Translations under genes and position numbers: made by a program | Part shown: one piece after another, positions 19,236 through 30,175 of the stretch | Numbering within the stretch: position 1 is the stretch's first letter | Layout of the letters: every line of letters begins with the position of its first letter | Notes under the pieces: generated by a model | Seen by the model: only the letters and a program-made list of their open reading frames with translations | Databases searched by the model: none | What the model was told of the DNA's origin: nothing | Origin: Spisula solida | Lineage: Eukaryota; Mollusca; Bivalvia; Venerida; Mactridae | Reading direction: 5' to 3' | DNA: 64,000 bases | Assembly: GCA_947247005.1 (NCBI GenBank) | Contig: OX365947.1 | Location: 31,948,760 to 32,012,759, forward strand

Positions 19236-22200
19236 CTGTAATGGTATCACATGTTTGAGTAATTATACGATGGATACGTATTCCTAGGTTAAACAGTATT
19301 ATTGATGTCAGGCTTTAGTATGGGCAAATATGACGTCATTTAGCTTTATAATGGGGCTTAAGTTGCATTTCAACCGTTTTTAGTCTTAAAGATACCAACA
19401 GTGATAATATATTTCACTAACTGTGATGCACATGAACTCGTCCATGTCCCACAGAAATGTGTCTGTTACATACAGGCAATAAATCGTGGCATTCTCTTGT
19501 GCCATGGAAAATGCCAAAGGGTGCTACTCGGAGACAATAAAGAAGAATATGTCTTTGAAAAGTAGTATTGCCTCGTCATGAAAAGATCTCATTGCAACAA
19601 AGCTAGACAAGTTTGAATAACACAACGAAGCCCTTTACCCATCCTCCTACATCAGCGGCTAGTCAAGTTCCCCAGACTATGTTTCGAACGAAGAATACTC
19701 TGGTGAACGAGAATGCCCTTTACCTAACGCCTCACAGTCACATTCAGTACTGAAAGTTGGGGAGTATTAAGTTGAAGTTGAACTTGTCCATGCGGATACA
19801 CTGCCACAATCCTTCATATGATTTGAAAACTAGATGCTACTTCTTTTACTTACACATAATTAGGTCGAAGTATATTATAATTTGATCTCAAATTTGCACA
19901 TATACGCAAACACAACGTATTATGTTCGCGTGTATATGTGATACACTTACATCCATACATTTTGGTACCAGACAGTGTCGTTTTAGCAAGGTCAAACGGA
20001 AACCAGTTATTTGCTAACACATTTACACCGAATAGTCCACAGTCACAGGAACCAACAATCAATGTGTACATACATAACATTGTATTGTAGTACCGTATCA
20101 ATCGGTTTCCTTCTCTTATGGTTTGGTTCTCTCATTGTAAGAAGACAAAATGTGTTTGAAAGTAAATCCTATTTTTAGACGGTACGTAATGCTTATTTAT
20201 TAATGTTGGATAACAATTTGACTGTCAGCTACAAATCCTTAATTTCCTTTGTCAAGCTGTTTTGTCGGTGTACATGTTCTTGTAATATATACATGAACAT
20301 TGTACTGTTTGACAAATAATATTAATGTTTAAAAATTTCGTAAAGTGATGTCCAAATTGTACAATTAATATACAATGTACCAAAGGTAGGATAAAAAAAA
20401 TGATAGTTCGTCCGCTCCGAGTGCGAGACGTCTCGGGTTCGAATTCATACCGCGACATATAAAAGTCGATTCAAATAAAATAATATAGTATTCGTATGCA
20501 TCACTTGCTTTGCATTATCAAAGTTCGGTCCAGGAAACTTCTGGTACGCCCTGCGTCAGGATAATAGAAAGTCTCCAAATGACTGAAATACTGTCAATCA
20601 GTATTTAAAACAAGTAAAACCACATCACTGGTCAGCGTACAACAATAATATTATAGATTCTACATATTGGCTCATATTGTCTATGTGAATTTATACATTT
20701 GATGTAAAACTAGATACATAGATTTTATGTTTCCTGTGCTCGGTTGGTTAAGTTGGGCATTGTGCGTTGTGTGCTTTTATGTTTCCTTTGCTCGGTTGGT
20801 TCAGTTTGGCATTGTGCGTTGTGTGCTTTTATGTTTCCTGTGCTCGGTTGGTTCAGTTGGGCATTGTGCGTTGTGTGCTTTTGTGTTTCCTTTGCTCGGT
20901 TGGTTCAGTTGGGCATTGTGTGTTTTATGTTTCCTGTGCTCGGTTGGTTCAGTTGTGCGTTGTGTGTTTTATGTTTCATATGCTCGGTTGGTTCAGTTGG
21001 GCCTTGTGCGTTGTGTGTTTTATGTTTCTTGTGCTTGGTTGGTTCAGTTGGGCGTTGTGCGTTGTGTGTTTTATGTTTTCTGTGCTCGGCTGGTTAAGTT
21101 GAGTGCTGCCTTCGCTGTCTGACTTAATATAATCTTTTTGTCAGTCGTATCGCAATTAGCAACAACAAACTCACCCGTTCCTTTCGACGTTGCTTTGCCA
21201 ATTTTTCTATCTTAGCTTGTATCGGGGTATCCCTAAGTCTCGGAGTGAGAGCGGGGACGACGCTTGGTTGACTAGGTATGTGTTTCTTACGTTTGATATT
21301 AGATTCAGGGAAGGTGAATTCTCTTGAATTAAACATGTGGAATTGTGGAGATTTCGTTGCGACTTCAACTGACAGAGATCGTTCATCCTGCAAACAATTA
21401 TACAGCAAAGTTTAAACATAATAATATAAAAGCTTATCAACGGGATTAGTTCGATAAATAACGTGGAAATTGTCTCTAATTGTTGTATCTCTGTTCAAGA
21501 TTTAGTCAAAATTCGCATGAACGTAGTACTACCAATTACTATGAATAAGTTGAATAAAACATGTGACAGTATTTACAATAGCCTTTGAATTACTAAGTAT
21601 CATATGAACGTTTGTTTTCCTCAATACAACCTTTATTCAGTTTAGTATTGCATACCCATTAAACATTACCCCAATTGAATGTACCGTGATAGGGATCTGT
21701 ATTCGATCTAGCTGACATCTCTTTTAGAATAAATTGGAAGTATAGGATTAAATGTTTAAGAAAATCGGTATTGGTCAATGTATAAGTACGCATTATGTAT
21801 ATCATTACCAAGTGCTCATTAACCTGTAACCCTACCAGTCTCCTATATATCCAAATAATCTCAATATTTTATCAAAGTGAACGCGAGAAGGTATTAGCGT
21901 ATTGACATAAAGATATGCGGCCGCCACACGATCCCTGGAGGCATGGCACTATAAGCAAACAGTGCAACATACAGGATGGAAAAATTTAAAGAAATTTACC
22001 AACAAAGACACATTATCATGAGAATGCAATTCGGAAAAAATCTCAAAGAAAATACCACCTTTTGAGACCATTGGAACTGCTAAATGGTTTGAGTTAAATA
22101 AAGAGCAAAGCAGTTAATCTGGACCTGAATAATAATATAACTACCCGTTCTGTTAAAAATGCCGGTGATATTGACAAAGAAGGCAGAGGAGGTATTTCAC

Positions 22201-24989
22201 AACTTTCGTCATCTAGTTCATATTCTTCGTTCAATATATCGTGTTGTCGTGGTAACATATGTTCTGGAATAGGTGGCAGTTTCTTTCTGCGGCGTTCTTT
22301 TTTCTTTGACACATACGGTGGTTCAAACCGGAACTCCTTAAATGCGCATGCTCGGGTAAGTCCTTGGTCACGTGATAGCTGTAATGGCAATGGTAATCCA
22401 CAATGCGTGCATATAAGAACTTGAGACTGGGCATTTAAACGGTGTCCATATTTTGCGAAATATTGTTTTATTTCTGATTTACACGGCTTACTTATACCAG
22501 CAAGATAACTCTGCACCGGATCCATACTCTCAGGACACAGAATGTTCAACTTCCAAAAATTCACAAACAGGTTGAAACAGCACAACGTTGCTACTTTCTC
22601 CTCAGACAAGATATGGTTTCAGTTTCCTCATTTAGCTTATAACAATATGTTAATGCAATGTTACGTTAATGTCTGGTTAACATATGGTATGGTCCATTAT
22701 ATTTTTTGTGCATTTACATTATAGTAAAATTCACAACACACAGATGTTGCATAAAATAATAACTAATCGGACAGGATAGGAGGCACTCAACAAAACAGCA
22801 GAGTACGGGAGGCACAAAAACAAACAGTATATGTCCAGGTATCAATCGGCACAGAACCAGAACTTCAGTTAATCTTAAATAGTATAAATACTATTATAGC
22901 TCATCACATTTTAACAATAAGTCCACATCTTATTACCGTTGATCACACAAAGGGTTTTGTCCCGACTGTCAATTTCATCGATCCAGTATTTACACAGGGT
23001 TCGCATGAATAAACGTATAATTATGTTCTTGTATTCAAAAAAGTCTATATTTATCATTATTGGTATTGTCAATAAAGTACAACCAGGTTTAATTACAAGA
23101 ACTGCAATATATTGGCCAATAGCAGATAATTTAGGCATTAAAATATGAAGATTTAAAACGCACAATCATTCAAACGTTTATAAAATGTATAGTTGTTTGA
23201 ATTAAAGTCTTTATTTCTTAAATGTAAAAAAATGTGCTTAATTAAAAGTACGAAAGACCAACAGTGACATATCAATTTCTCTTTAATATTCCACAAAACA
23301 CGATTTCACATCAATATTACACGATTTCACATCAATATTACACGATTTCAACTTCATTATTTTGCGATGTCAACGTCATAACTTCAAAATTCATAAATGT
23401 CACCCATGGTCATATATACAATGTAAGTGGCTTTATTGTTATGAAAAGTGTGTCTATTTGTTCATATCGACTAAGTTCCAAATGTGCGCTAATGTTTGAA
23501 GTATTTCATAATATTCTAATTAAACTGACTTTCAAATCCATAATGAATTTACTTAAATTAGGACAATCTAAATAAAACATTAACTTTTGACACAAAATTT
23601 ATAAACAGGTGTTGATAGGTAATGATAATAGATAATATACTCCGTTGTTATCGGAGTACAGTAATTCCTTATATGTATTCCTTTCACTGTGCAAGTTTGA
23701 TCTGCTTATGTGCGACTTAAATATGTATATTTTCGCTTTCCGTTATTGTTACATTCTACAGCGATAATAACTAATGTCAACAATGTTGTCTAAATACAGA
23801 TCATGAAAGGTTTCACCGCCATGAATACTATCTAAATGTTACAGTTTAGTTGTCGCCTTGTACAATAACACTTTTATCACAGTCGCACTTCATAAAGCTA
23901 ATTGTCAAATTACTACTTTGTACTTAAAAGTGTTAGAACATGCAGGCATGAATACCTTATCTGTAGTTTAAATAACAAAGCAATCATTATCCATTTAGTT
24001 TACGTATACAATAATACATGTACATTCACTTATGTCACCGTCACACTGCTACGTATAATTACAACAATGTACGCGTACGAGAAATTTACCCAAAACGCTG
24101 ACATACGTTAAAACAACTCAGATGCCTCTCCTGTGCAGGTGTACAGTTGCTATATAAACTACGTTTTACGTATGGGTAACTTATTTCTAACTTATCCGTA
24201 AGCGTATACAAACCTTATTCGACATACTCAAGCATATGGCCGCCTGTGTCAAGCGTATCTCACAAGCGTTCATGACCTACGTGGAACTTACGCGCATATC
24301 ATTTATGCCGTCATCGGCGTCAGACAGCTTATGCCAGCATGTTTCAGCGTGCTCTTAACCTGAGTAAATGATCATCTAACGTATTCGATGTACATCAGAG
24401 TGTGTTTGTCATAATCCTCGTACGTTTGACGTAACTACGTTGTTGTCATACGAGATATACATGAATATATGAACATTTGTCTGCGTACTTCTTTCGTACT
24501 GAACGGAATGCCATGCTGTCAGAACCCGGAAGTTATCTGTTCTGGTATGGTCGGCTGGTGAGCAATCAGTCAGTTAAATATAATTATAGTTACCTCGTGT
24601 CTTCATGTATGAAGATCTGGTTGTAAATAGGCCCAGAAAGCAAACATGTGTCGTAAGAGACTTTCGACTTGCTGTTTTCGTAGAGCAGATTATATCCTGG
24701 TTCCCGTCCCCAATATTACAGTACATGTAGTAGTGTAGAGATACTGTGAAATTCGGTCGGGAACCAGACCATAATCTGATCCACAAAAACAGCCTGTCGA
24801 AATGCCCTAAAATCGCCTGACATTTGAAAAGCAGTGGTATTTTAACAATTATACGCTTACCATAGTGTCACTTACCCGTCTAATTGGTGGCAATCTTTCA
24901 ACACTCTGTAAATGTAAATGTTTGAATCTATGAAGCTGTTCAATGGTAGCAGTTTCCATTCTGCTGGCGAGGTTCACTTCCAGCAACAT
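18846..24989 (-). CDS. Uncharacterised protein, four coding exons, 373 aa
   Basis: The joined exons (transcript order) 24989-24876, 22549-22145, 21387-21175 and 19235-18846 form one frame from ATG to stop. All three introns are phase 0 and GT-AG. A TGA lies in frame 15 nt before the ATG, which fixes the start. I do not recognise the family. The protein has no signal peptide or membrane segment and is hydrophilic. It has a CxxC pair (CTHC, residues 85-88), a very basic run (KKKERRRKK, about 115-125) followed by a proline-rich LPPIPEHMLP, and an acidic patch (NEEYELDDE). A second basic charged-helix region spans exons 3-4 (IEKLAKQRRKER then AKKSIERRYEKK). This composition fits a cytoplasmic scaffold or cytoskeletal/ciliary protein, but that is only an inference. 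Intron 3 carries a 52-bp tandem array. Confidence 0.85.
20403..20590 (+). repeat. tRNA-derived SINE, family C, degenerate
   Basis: Box-B-like GGGTTCGAATTC, followed by a CCGCG junction and a body with sequence related to 11640-11750 (GACTGAAATACTGT). The head is truncated. It lies in the last intron of the minus-strand gene. Confidence 0.5.
20723..21105. repeat. 52-bp tandem array (about 7.5 copies)
   Basis: Units of about 52 bp (some 45-50) have the core TTTATGTTTCCTGTGCTCGG and GTTGGTTCAGTTGGGC. The array starts about 70 bp downstream of exon 3 in the minus-strand gene's last intron. It is open in all three plus frames, which comes from its composition, not from coding. Confidence 0.92.
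21175..21387 (-). CDS. Uncharacterised gene, exon 3
   Basis: 71 codons. Acceptor ATTGTTTGCAG before DERSLSVEVA, donor CGG|GTGAGT after KQRRKER, phase 0. Confidence 0.85.
22145..22549 (-). CDS. Uncharacterised gene, exon 2
   Basis: 135 codons. The proposed acceptor is TGTGAATTTTTGGAAG before LNILCPESMDPVQ; it is the weakest junction in the model because its pyrimidine tract is interrupted. The donor is CGG|GTAGTT, phase 0. The exon carries the CTHC motif and the basic KKKERRRKK run. Confidence 0.78.
23284..23350. repeat. Short 21-bp tandem repeat
   Basis: About three copies of CACGATTTCACATCAATATTA in intron 1 of the minus-strand gene. Confidence 0.75.
24876..24989 (-). CDS. Uncharacterised gene, exon 1
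   Basis: 38 codons from the ATG (MLLEVNLASRMETATIEQLH) to RLPPIRR, then donor CGG|GTAAGT, phase 0. Confidence 0.85.
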
Positions 24990-25039
24990 TGTCCTACACC
25001 CTCACAGTCAGATCTCTACAAGCATGCCCTTACACCAAT

Positions 25040-25225
25040 CTATAAATATACCATGTAACGGTTTATTTTCATGAACGCCAATTTTACTAATTTATTCGAG
25101 ATTGGTAGTTTAAGTTTTGCAATTGTATAAGCCAACTAAAGCAACATCGAACGCCAATTTAACTTTATATATGAAGTCGCGATTGGTAGTGTTGTTTGGC
25201 AATTGTATAAGCTAAAGCAACGGCG
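25040..25225 (-). promoter_or_regulatory. Putative promoter of the uncharacterised minus-strand gene
   Basis: A TATA-like palindrome (TATATTTATA on the minus strand, about 25042-25051) lies about 55 bp upstream of the ATG. Behind it a segment of about 76 bp is duplicated (25073-25148 and 25149-25222). Each unit carries a CCAAT and an inverted ATTGG (GAACGCCAATTT and GATTGGTAGT). Position and motifs suit a core promoter with duplicated CCAAT boxes; activity is inferred. Confidence 0.5.
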
Positions 25226-25561
25226 AAAAACATTGTAAAACGAAGAATGTTCGAAAGCAAAAGCAACTTTTTTTTCATATATGCACAACATTTATATATT
25301 CATGATTTTCGCGCGTAAAACTTGGTATGGGTACATATTAGACCGTTTTCTTCTCGTGGTTAAAATTTAGTTTACTTTTATTCAATTTGATCATAATATA
25401 CATGTACCCATTGTACTAAGCCAAAAAAACTTTGTAAAATGTGTGGCAAAACTGGCTGACATTCAGGCTTATATCAAAGAAAGATCTAAACTGGGATTCA
25501 GTGATACATATACACATGAGGAGCTTTGTGAGATTTATAGACATCGTAAGGTGTCTGGTTC

Positions 25562-25826
25562 ACAGTGTATGAAATGAATGAGTCTACTTTCGGTTATCAC
25601 AATAAGTCATACACGTTGAATTGTATAGTCTCCCAATATGTAATACAATAGCCGGAAATCACAGATGGGTTTGCTCGCAATAAGTCATACACGTTGAATT
25701 GTATAGTCTCACAATAAGTCATACAGTGACCGGAAATCACATCTGCGTTTGCTCGCAATTAGTCATACACGTTGAATTGTATAGTATCCCAAAAGGTCAT
25801 ACACTTATTAGGTTTATACGCTGTGT
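25562..25826 (+). repeat. ~78-bp satellite block, right copy
   Basis: Three to four units of about 78 bp have the same core as 17858-18110 (CAATAAGTCATACACGTTGA, GACCGGAAATCACA). The block ends in TTAGGTTTATACGCTGT, as the left copy does. Confidence 0.8.
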
Positions 25827-26423
25827 TATTGTATTCTTACTCATTTATTACACACTTCAAAACAGTCCAAGGGAAGACATCTGGAAGACAGCAAGAAAAG
25901 GGGTCGACCGAAAACTACCACAACCAAACAGAACATTGATAAAAAGCAGAATATTCGTCTCAAAGCCGCAATATTGACTGTTGAACGGTCACAGCTCGTA
26001 CAGCCTTGAGAAAATTCTTAAAGTTAACACGATCTGTACCATGCTTATAAGGCGATGACCAACATTTTAAATGCCATGAAAATATTGAAGTTATGTATAC
26101 CCCAGTACTTTCAAAGAAGTTGTTTTACTTATTATAAGAGATGATGAATCAAACACTCGCTATCATTAATTAAGACGGAAACAGAAATATATATGCGATA
26201 CCAGAAACCAAGGCCATGAGCCTTTCGCAACACAATACGCCTGTTATTGAAATACCAGGACCAAAGTGCAAATTTGTAACACATAAGTTCTACAGATATC
26301 GAGGGTTGCCGCAAAACTGTCGTAACTGCTTATTATTAAAGAATAATGTACTAAAGTCTTATAGGCAACCCTCGAAATGTTGTGCAAAAAAAAACTCCAG
26401 ACACATTTCATTAATCGTTGAGG

Positions 26424-26787
26424 TGTGCTCCATGAGAAGTATATGTTCCATGAGTAGTATATGTTCCATGAGTGGTATATGTTTCATGAGTAGTTTATGT
26501 CCCATGAGTAGTATATGACCCATGAGCAGTGTATGTTCCACAAGTAGTAAATGTTCCATGAGTAGTATATGTTTCGTGAGTAGTAAATGTTCCATGAGTA
26601 GTATATGACCCATGAGTAGTATATGTCCCATGAGTAGTATATTTTCCATGAGTAGTATATGTTCCATGAGTAGTATATGTCCCATGAGTAGTATATGTCC
26701 CATGAGTAGTATATGTCCCATGAGTAGTATATGTCCCATGAGTAGTATATGTGCCATGAGTAGTATATGTCCCATGAGTAGTACATG
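26424..26787. repeat. 18-bp minisatellite (about 20 copies)
   Basis: Units of AGTATATGTCCCATGAGT with point variants (TTCC, GACC, TTTC). The 18-bp period keeps all three minus-strand frames open for 100 codons or more (repeats of THGTYT, HILLMG or YYSWDI). This is low-complexity, not a gene. The array is cut at 26788 by a hAT-like element, and one more unit follows at 27159. Confidence 0.93.
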
Positions 26788-27158
26788 TTGAGCTGTCATT
26801 CATTCCATTCGAGACATACCGACGATTCCGATAAATCCGAATACAAGTATCGACGATAATACATCGATATATCAACTTGCACGAATACCCAGGCACATCA
26901 TTCACGGTTCACTTATTTAGCTGTTCTACATTGTATATATTGGGAATAGATTCAGCTTTTGTAAATTATAGTAGCGTCAGTTTGAATTTAGATTTGAACA
27001 ATTTCGAAACTACCATTTAACCAAGAAAGTGTTAAGTGCAGGATTTGTGGTGGCTGCAACCATTTTCTCATGTATCGATATTTCAAAATGTGAATCAATA
27101 ATCGATCGGGAAAAATATCATCGATACATCGATATCGCTTCTATCGATGACAGCTCTA
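26788..27158. mobile_element. hAT-like non-autonomous element inside the 18-bp array
   Basis: Terminal repeats TTGAGCTGTCAT and ATGACAGCTCTA, flanked by 8-bp AGTACATG and AGTATATG. Subterminal ATCGAT-rich motifs occur at both ends. No transposase is seen. The flanking octamer also belongs to the minisatellite unit, so the duplication is suggestive rather than proven. Confidence 0.75.
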
Positions 27159-27813
27159 AGTATATGTTCCATGAGTAGTATAATTATGTTCTCTTTAATG
27201 TATGTATCTGTTGTGTTTGAATTGATAATCTAACCTGTCTGAGATATCTTGAATGTGATATTCCAGCACCGCTAATCGTTATTCGCTGGTTGCGAAAACT
27301 CATACATGTATACATATAAATGCACTAAATTGGTAAATAAAATATGAATAATGCACTTACTTTACAATGCATAATTCCCTTTCGTATAATCCTCCATTTT
27401 TTCTCTTAAATTAATATATTAGCTTAATATACCAGCACTACCAATTTTCTGTATTGTATACGTTCAACCGAGCTTAAAAATCATCACAAGTATAAACAAC
27501 AAAATTGTTGAATTAAACACATTCAGAACGCAGCGATTGTTTGACATTATATTGGATGTTTTATGTATAATATAAGATAACATTACATTGCAATCAAGGG
27601 GCATCTACAAGGTTCATAAAACATGAATAGGTGATTATTAAATGTCTATAATTATTTACAACACGGAGTTAAGAGCGGACAGGAGCGTAGCTGTGTCATT
27701 GATTAATATGGGTGCGTGGTTGTATTAGCCAGATTCGATATTTTATTTGTATTAACCAATGTGTTCGAGTATTTCATCTCGTACGATCCACTCGTTTATA
27801 CACTCGTTTATAC

Positions 27814-28408
27814 ACGTATATCTATGGGGAAGAGTTCGAGACCTGGTAGGACGTATATCTATGGGGAAGAGTTCGAGACCTGGTAGGGCGTATATCTATG
27901 GGGAAGAGTTCGAGACCTGGTAGGACGTATATCTATGGGGAAGAGTTCGAGACCTGGTAGGACGTATATCTATGGGGAAGAGTTCGAGACCTGGTAGGGC
28001 GTATATCTATGGGGAAGAGTTCGAGACCTGGTAGGACGTATATCTATGGGGAAGAGTTCGAGACCTGGTAGGGCGTATATCTATGGGGAAGAGTTCGAGA
28101 CCTGGTAGGACGTATATCTATGGGGAAGAGTTCGAGACCTGGTAGGACGTATATCTATGGGGAAGAGTTCGAGACCTGGTAGGGCGTATATCTATGGGGA
28201 AGAGTTCGAGACCTGGTAGGACGTATATCTATGGGGAAGAGTTCGAGACCTGGTAGGACGTATATCTATGGGGAAGAGTTCGAGACCTGGTAGGACGTAT
28301 ATCTATGGGGAAGAGTTCGAGACCTGGTAGGACGTATATCTATGGGGAAGAGTTCGAGACCTGGTAGGACGTATATCTATGGGGAAGAGTTCGAGACCTG
28401 GTAGGGCC
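27814..28408. repeat. 37-bp tandem array, 16 units
   Basis: Nearly identical 37-bp units contain GTATATCTATGGGGAAGAG and GTTCGAGACCTGGTAGG. Units differ almost only by A or G after GTAGG. In order they read A G A A G A G A A G A A A A A G. Each unit contains GTTCGAGAC, which fits the pol III box B consensus GWTCRANNC. Confidence 0.95.
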
Positions 28409-28494
28409 TAGTCATTTTGGATGCTACCGGTTTTCGGGGAAAAAAGGTTGTACGTTGTAGTCAAGACGTACGTCGGACTATGTGTGAATTCGCT

Positions 28495-28740
28495 CTGTTC
28501 TGTTCTGTTCTGTTCTGTTCTGATCTGTTCTGTTCTGTTCTGTTCTGTTCTGTCCTGTCCTGTCCTGTCCTGTCCTGTCCTGTCCTGTCCTGTCCTGTCC
28601 TGTTATGTTCTGTTCTGTTCTGTTCTGTTATGTCTTGTTCTGTTCTGTTCTGTTCTGTTCTGTTCTGTTCTGTCTTGTTCTGTTCTGTTCTGTTCTGTCT
28701 TGTTCTGTTCTGTTTTGTTCTGTTCTGTTCTGTACTGTTC
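28495..28740. repeat. (TGTTC)n pentanucleotide microsatellite
   Basis: About 49 units of TGTTC, with a central block of TGTCC variants (about 28552-28600) and scattered TGTTA and TGTCT. The long open frames on both strands are artefacts of the repeat. Confidence 0.95.
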
Positions 28741-28759
28741 TACATTTACATAAGAATCA

Positions 28760-29634
28760 ACACTTACAGTCAAACTCATGTCAGTGACCATCTGAATTAA
28801 AAAATCAACTGTCTTTAGCAGCCAGTATTATCATCCGTGGCATATATGTTTAAAACGTGTCCGCGTTCGTATATAACCCGACTGGATGCCTAAGCACGAA
28901 TGCCACAGTGTGTGCGCATAATTCTGAGCAATTTCTAAAAACATGTATTAGTATGTTTCCCTATTTTAATGAAATGTCAAAATTGTTTAAATGAAACATA
29001 ACTTGTGTATAACTATCATACGGTGACGTTTTCAACTTTTGTTTGAACAAAAACTTTCTTACTTGGTATCGCTGCATTTAGCGTAGTATTTGACCACACT
29101 GATCCGCTCTAGGAAGTCTAATTATGTGTTTAAAAGGCAAATAATTCATAAGGTCTACAACTAATTTTAGACAATATTTTAATTTCGTGTATTCAATTGA
29201 AAACTATAAACTAGACCTTGTTATTGATTGTATATATGATAATTATATTCAAATGTCAATCACGTGAATTAATTTGCAATTTAATACAGTCTTCCTGTAG
29301 ACTTGGCTATTCAATATATCTCACGTGATATTGTGTTAATATTATCTGTTTAACAATACATTATGCAGCATTAACAGTTCATAAAAATCTGAATAACGTT
29401 ACACTCATTGATTGAGAAGGAAAATCATGACGAAGATATCATTTTGAGGAATTTTATCGCGTGTAACAAGACACCATATACAAAAAGTGTATAAAATTAA
29501 ATACATGATACAAAACTAAATTATATTGTCGTTTTCTGGTAATTTAAATGTTACTAAAGTATTAAATTCGTCTTGCTTATGCTTCTTAACCCTTTAGTTC
29601 TATAAACCCTTAATTACACTATTTGCATGTTTTA
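28760..29634. other. AT-rich stretch, nothing recognised
   Basis: No open frame of note, no tandem repeat and no clear terminal repeats. Confidence 0.4.
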
Positions 29635-29855
29635 GTTCAACTGGGACAATCGCAGTGCGTGGCAATTTGGTTTTATCCCTGTCTTACTGATCCTAATTGG
29701 CCAATGCTCTCCTGCATCGAGGCAAGAGCCAGAAAATTTGTGTGATATAAGGAATCCGGGTATTAGTACTCCGGCCGAGATTCGAACCAGGGATCTCCGG
29801 ATTGGTAGAGGAGAGCACTAACCACGCGGCCACCGTGCCACTCACTACTCTTTGC
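29635..29855 (-). repeat. tRNA-derived SINE, family D
   Basis: On the minus strand the head has box A (GCGTGGTTAGTGCTC) and box B (GGTTCGAATCTC), followed by a body ending near GACAGGGATAAAACC. It is head to head with the copy at 29910-30175. Confidence 0.75.
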
Positions 29856-29909
29856 ATAATAAAGAATTGTTACTTTGTGCATCACCATTATTTAAAACAA
29901 AGGGTGGGG

Positions 29910-30175
29910 TGAAACGGTCGCCGAGTGGTTAGCGCTTTCGACTACAAATCCGGAGGTCCCTGGTTAGAATCTCGACCGGGGCACTCAATATTTCAGAAAC
30001 GCTTTTCAGTGTTTCCCATTCAGCTTGAAATAAACTGGTTAGAAACCTCGAGGTAGTCTCGCGTGTATGGTATACACACAATTACTGTCTCTTCCCTCGA
30101 AGCCGAAGATCATTGGACAATTAGGCAGGGATAAAACAGAATGACCACGCACAATGACTGTCTCAGTCGAACGCA
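29910..30175 (+). repeat. tRNA-derived SINE, family D, second copy
   Basis: Head GCCGAGTGGTTAGCGCTTTC and GGTTAGAATCTCGACC. The body ends CAATTAGGCAGGGATAAAAC, CCACGCACAATGACTGTCTC, matching the minus-strand copy immediately to the left. Together they form an inverted repeat with arms of about 220-260 bp. Confidence 0.75.

Noticed and set aside
20727..21122. Cysteine- and valine-rich open frames of 111-131 codons
   Set aside because: Product of the 52-bp tandem repeat inside an intron of the minus-strand gene.
26359..26905. Three overlapping minus-strand open frames of 100-146 codons with HILLMG, YYSWDI and THGTYT repeats
   Set aside because: They are forced open by the 18-bp minisatellite, whose period is a multiple of three. 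They have no independent coding evidence.
27814..28408. CRISPR-like array of 37-bp direct repeats
   Set aside because: Units are contiguous with no spacers, and the window is clearly animal nuclear DNA.
28417..28800. Cys/Leu/Phe-rich open frames
   Set aside because: Product of the TGTTC pentanucleotide run, which is stop-free in several frames.
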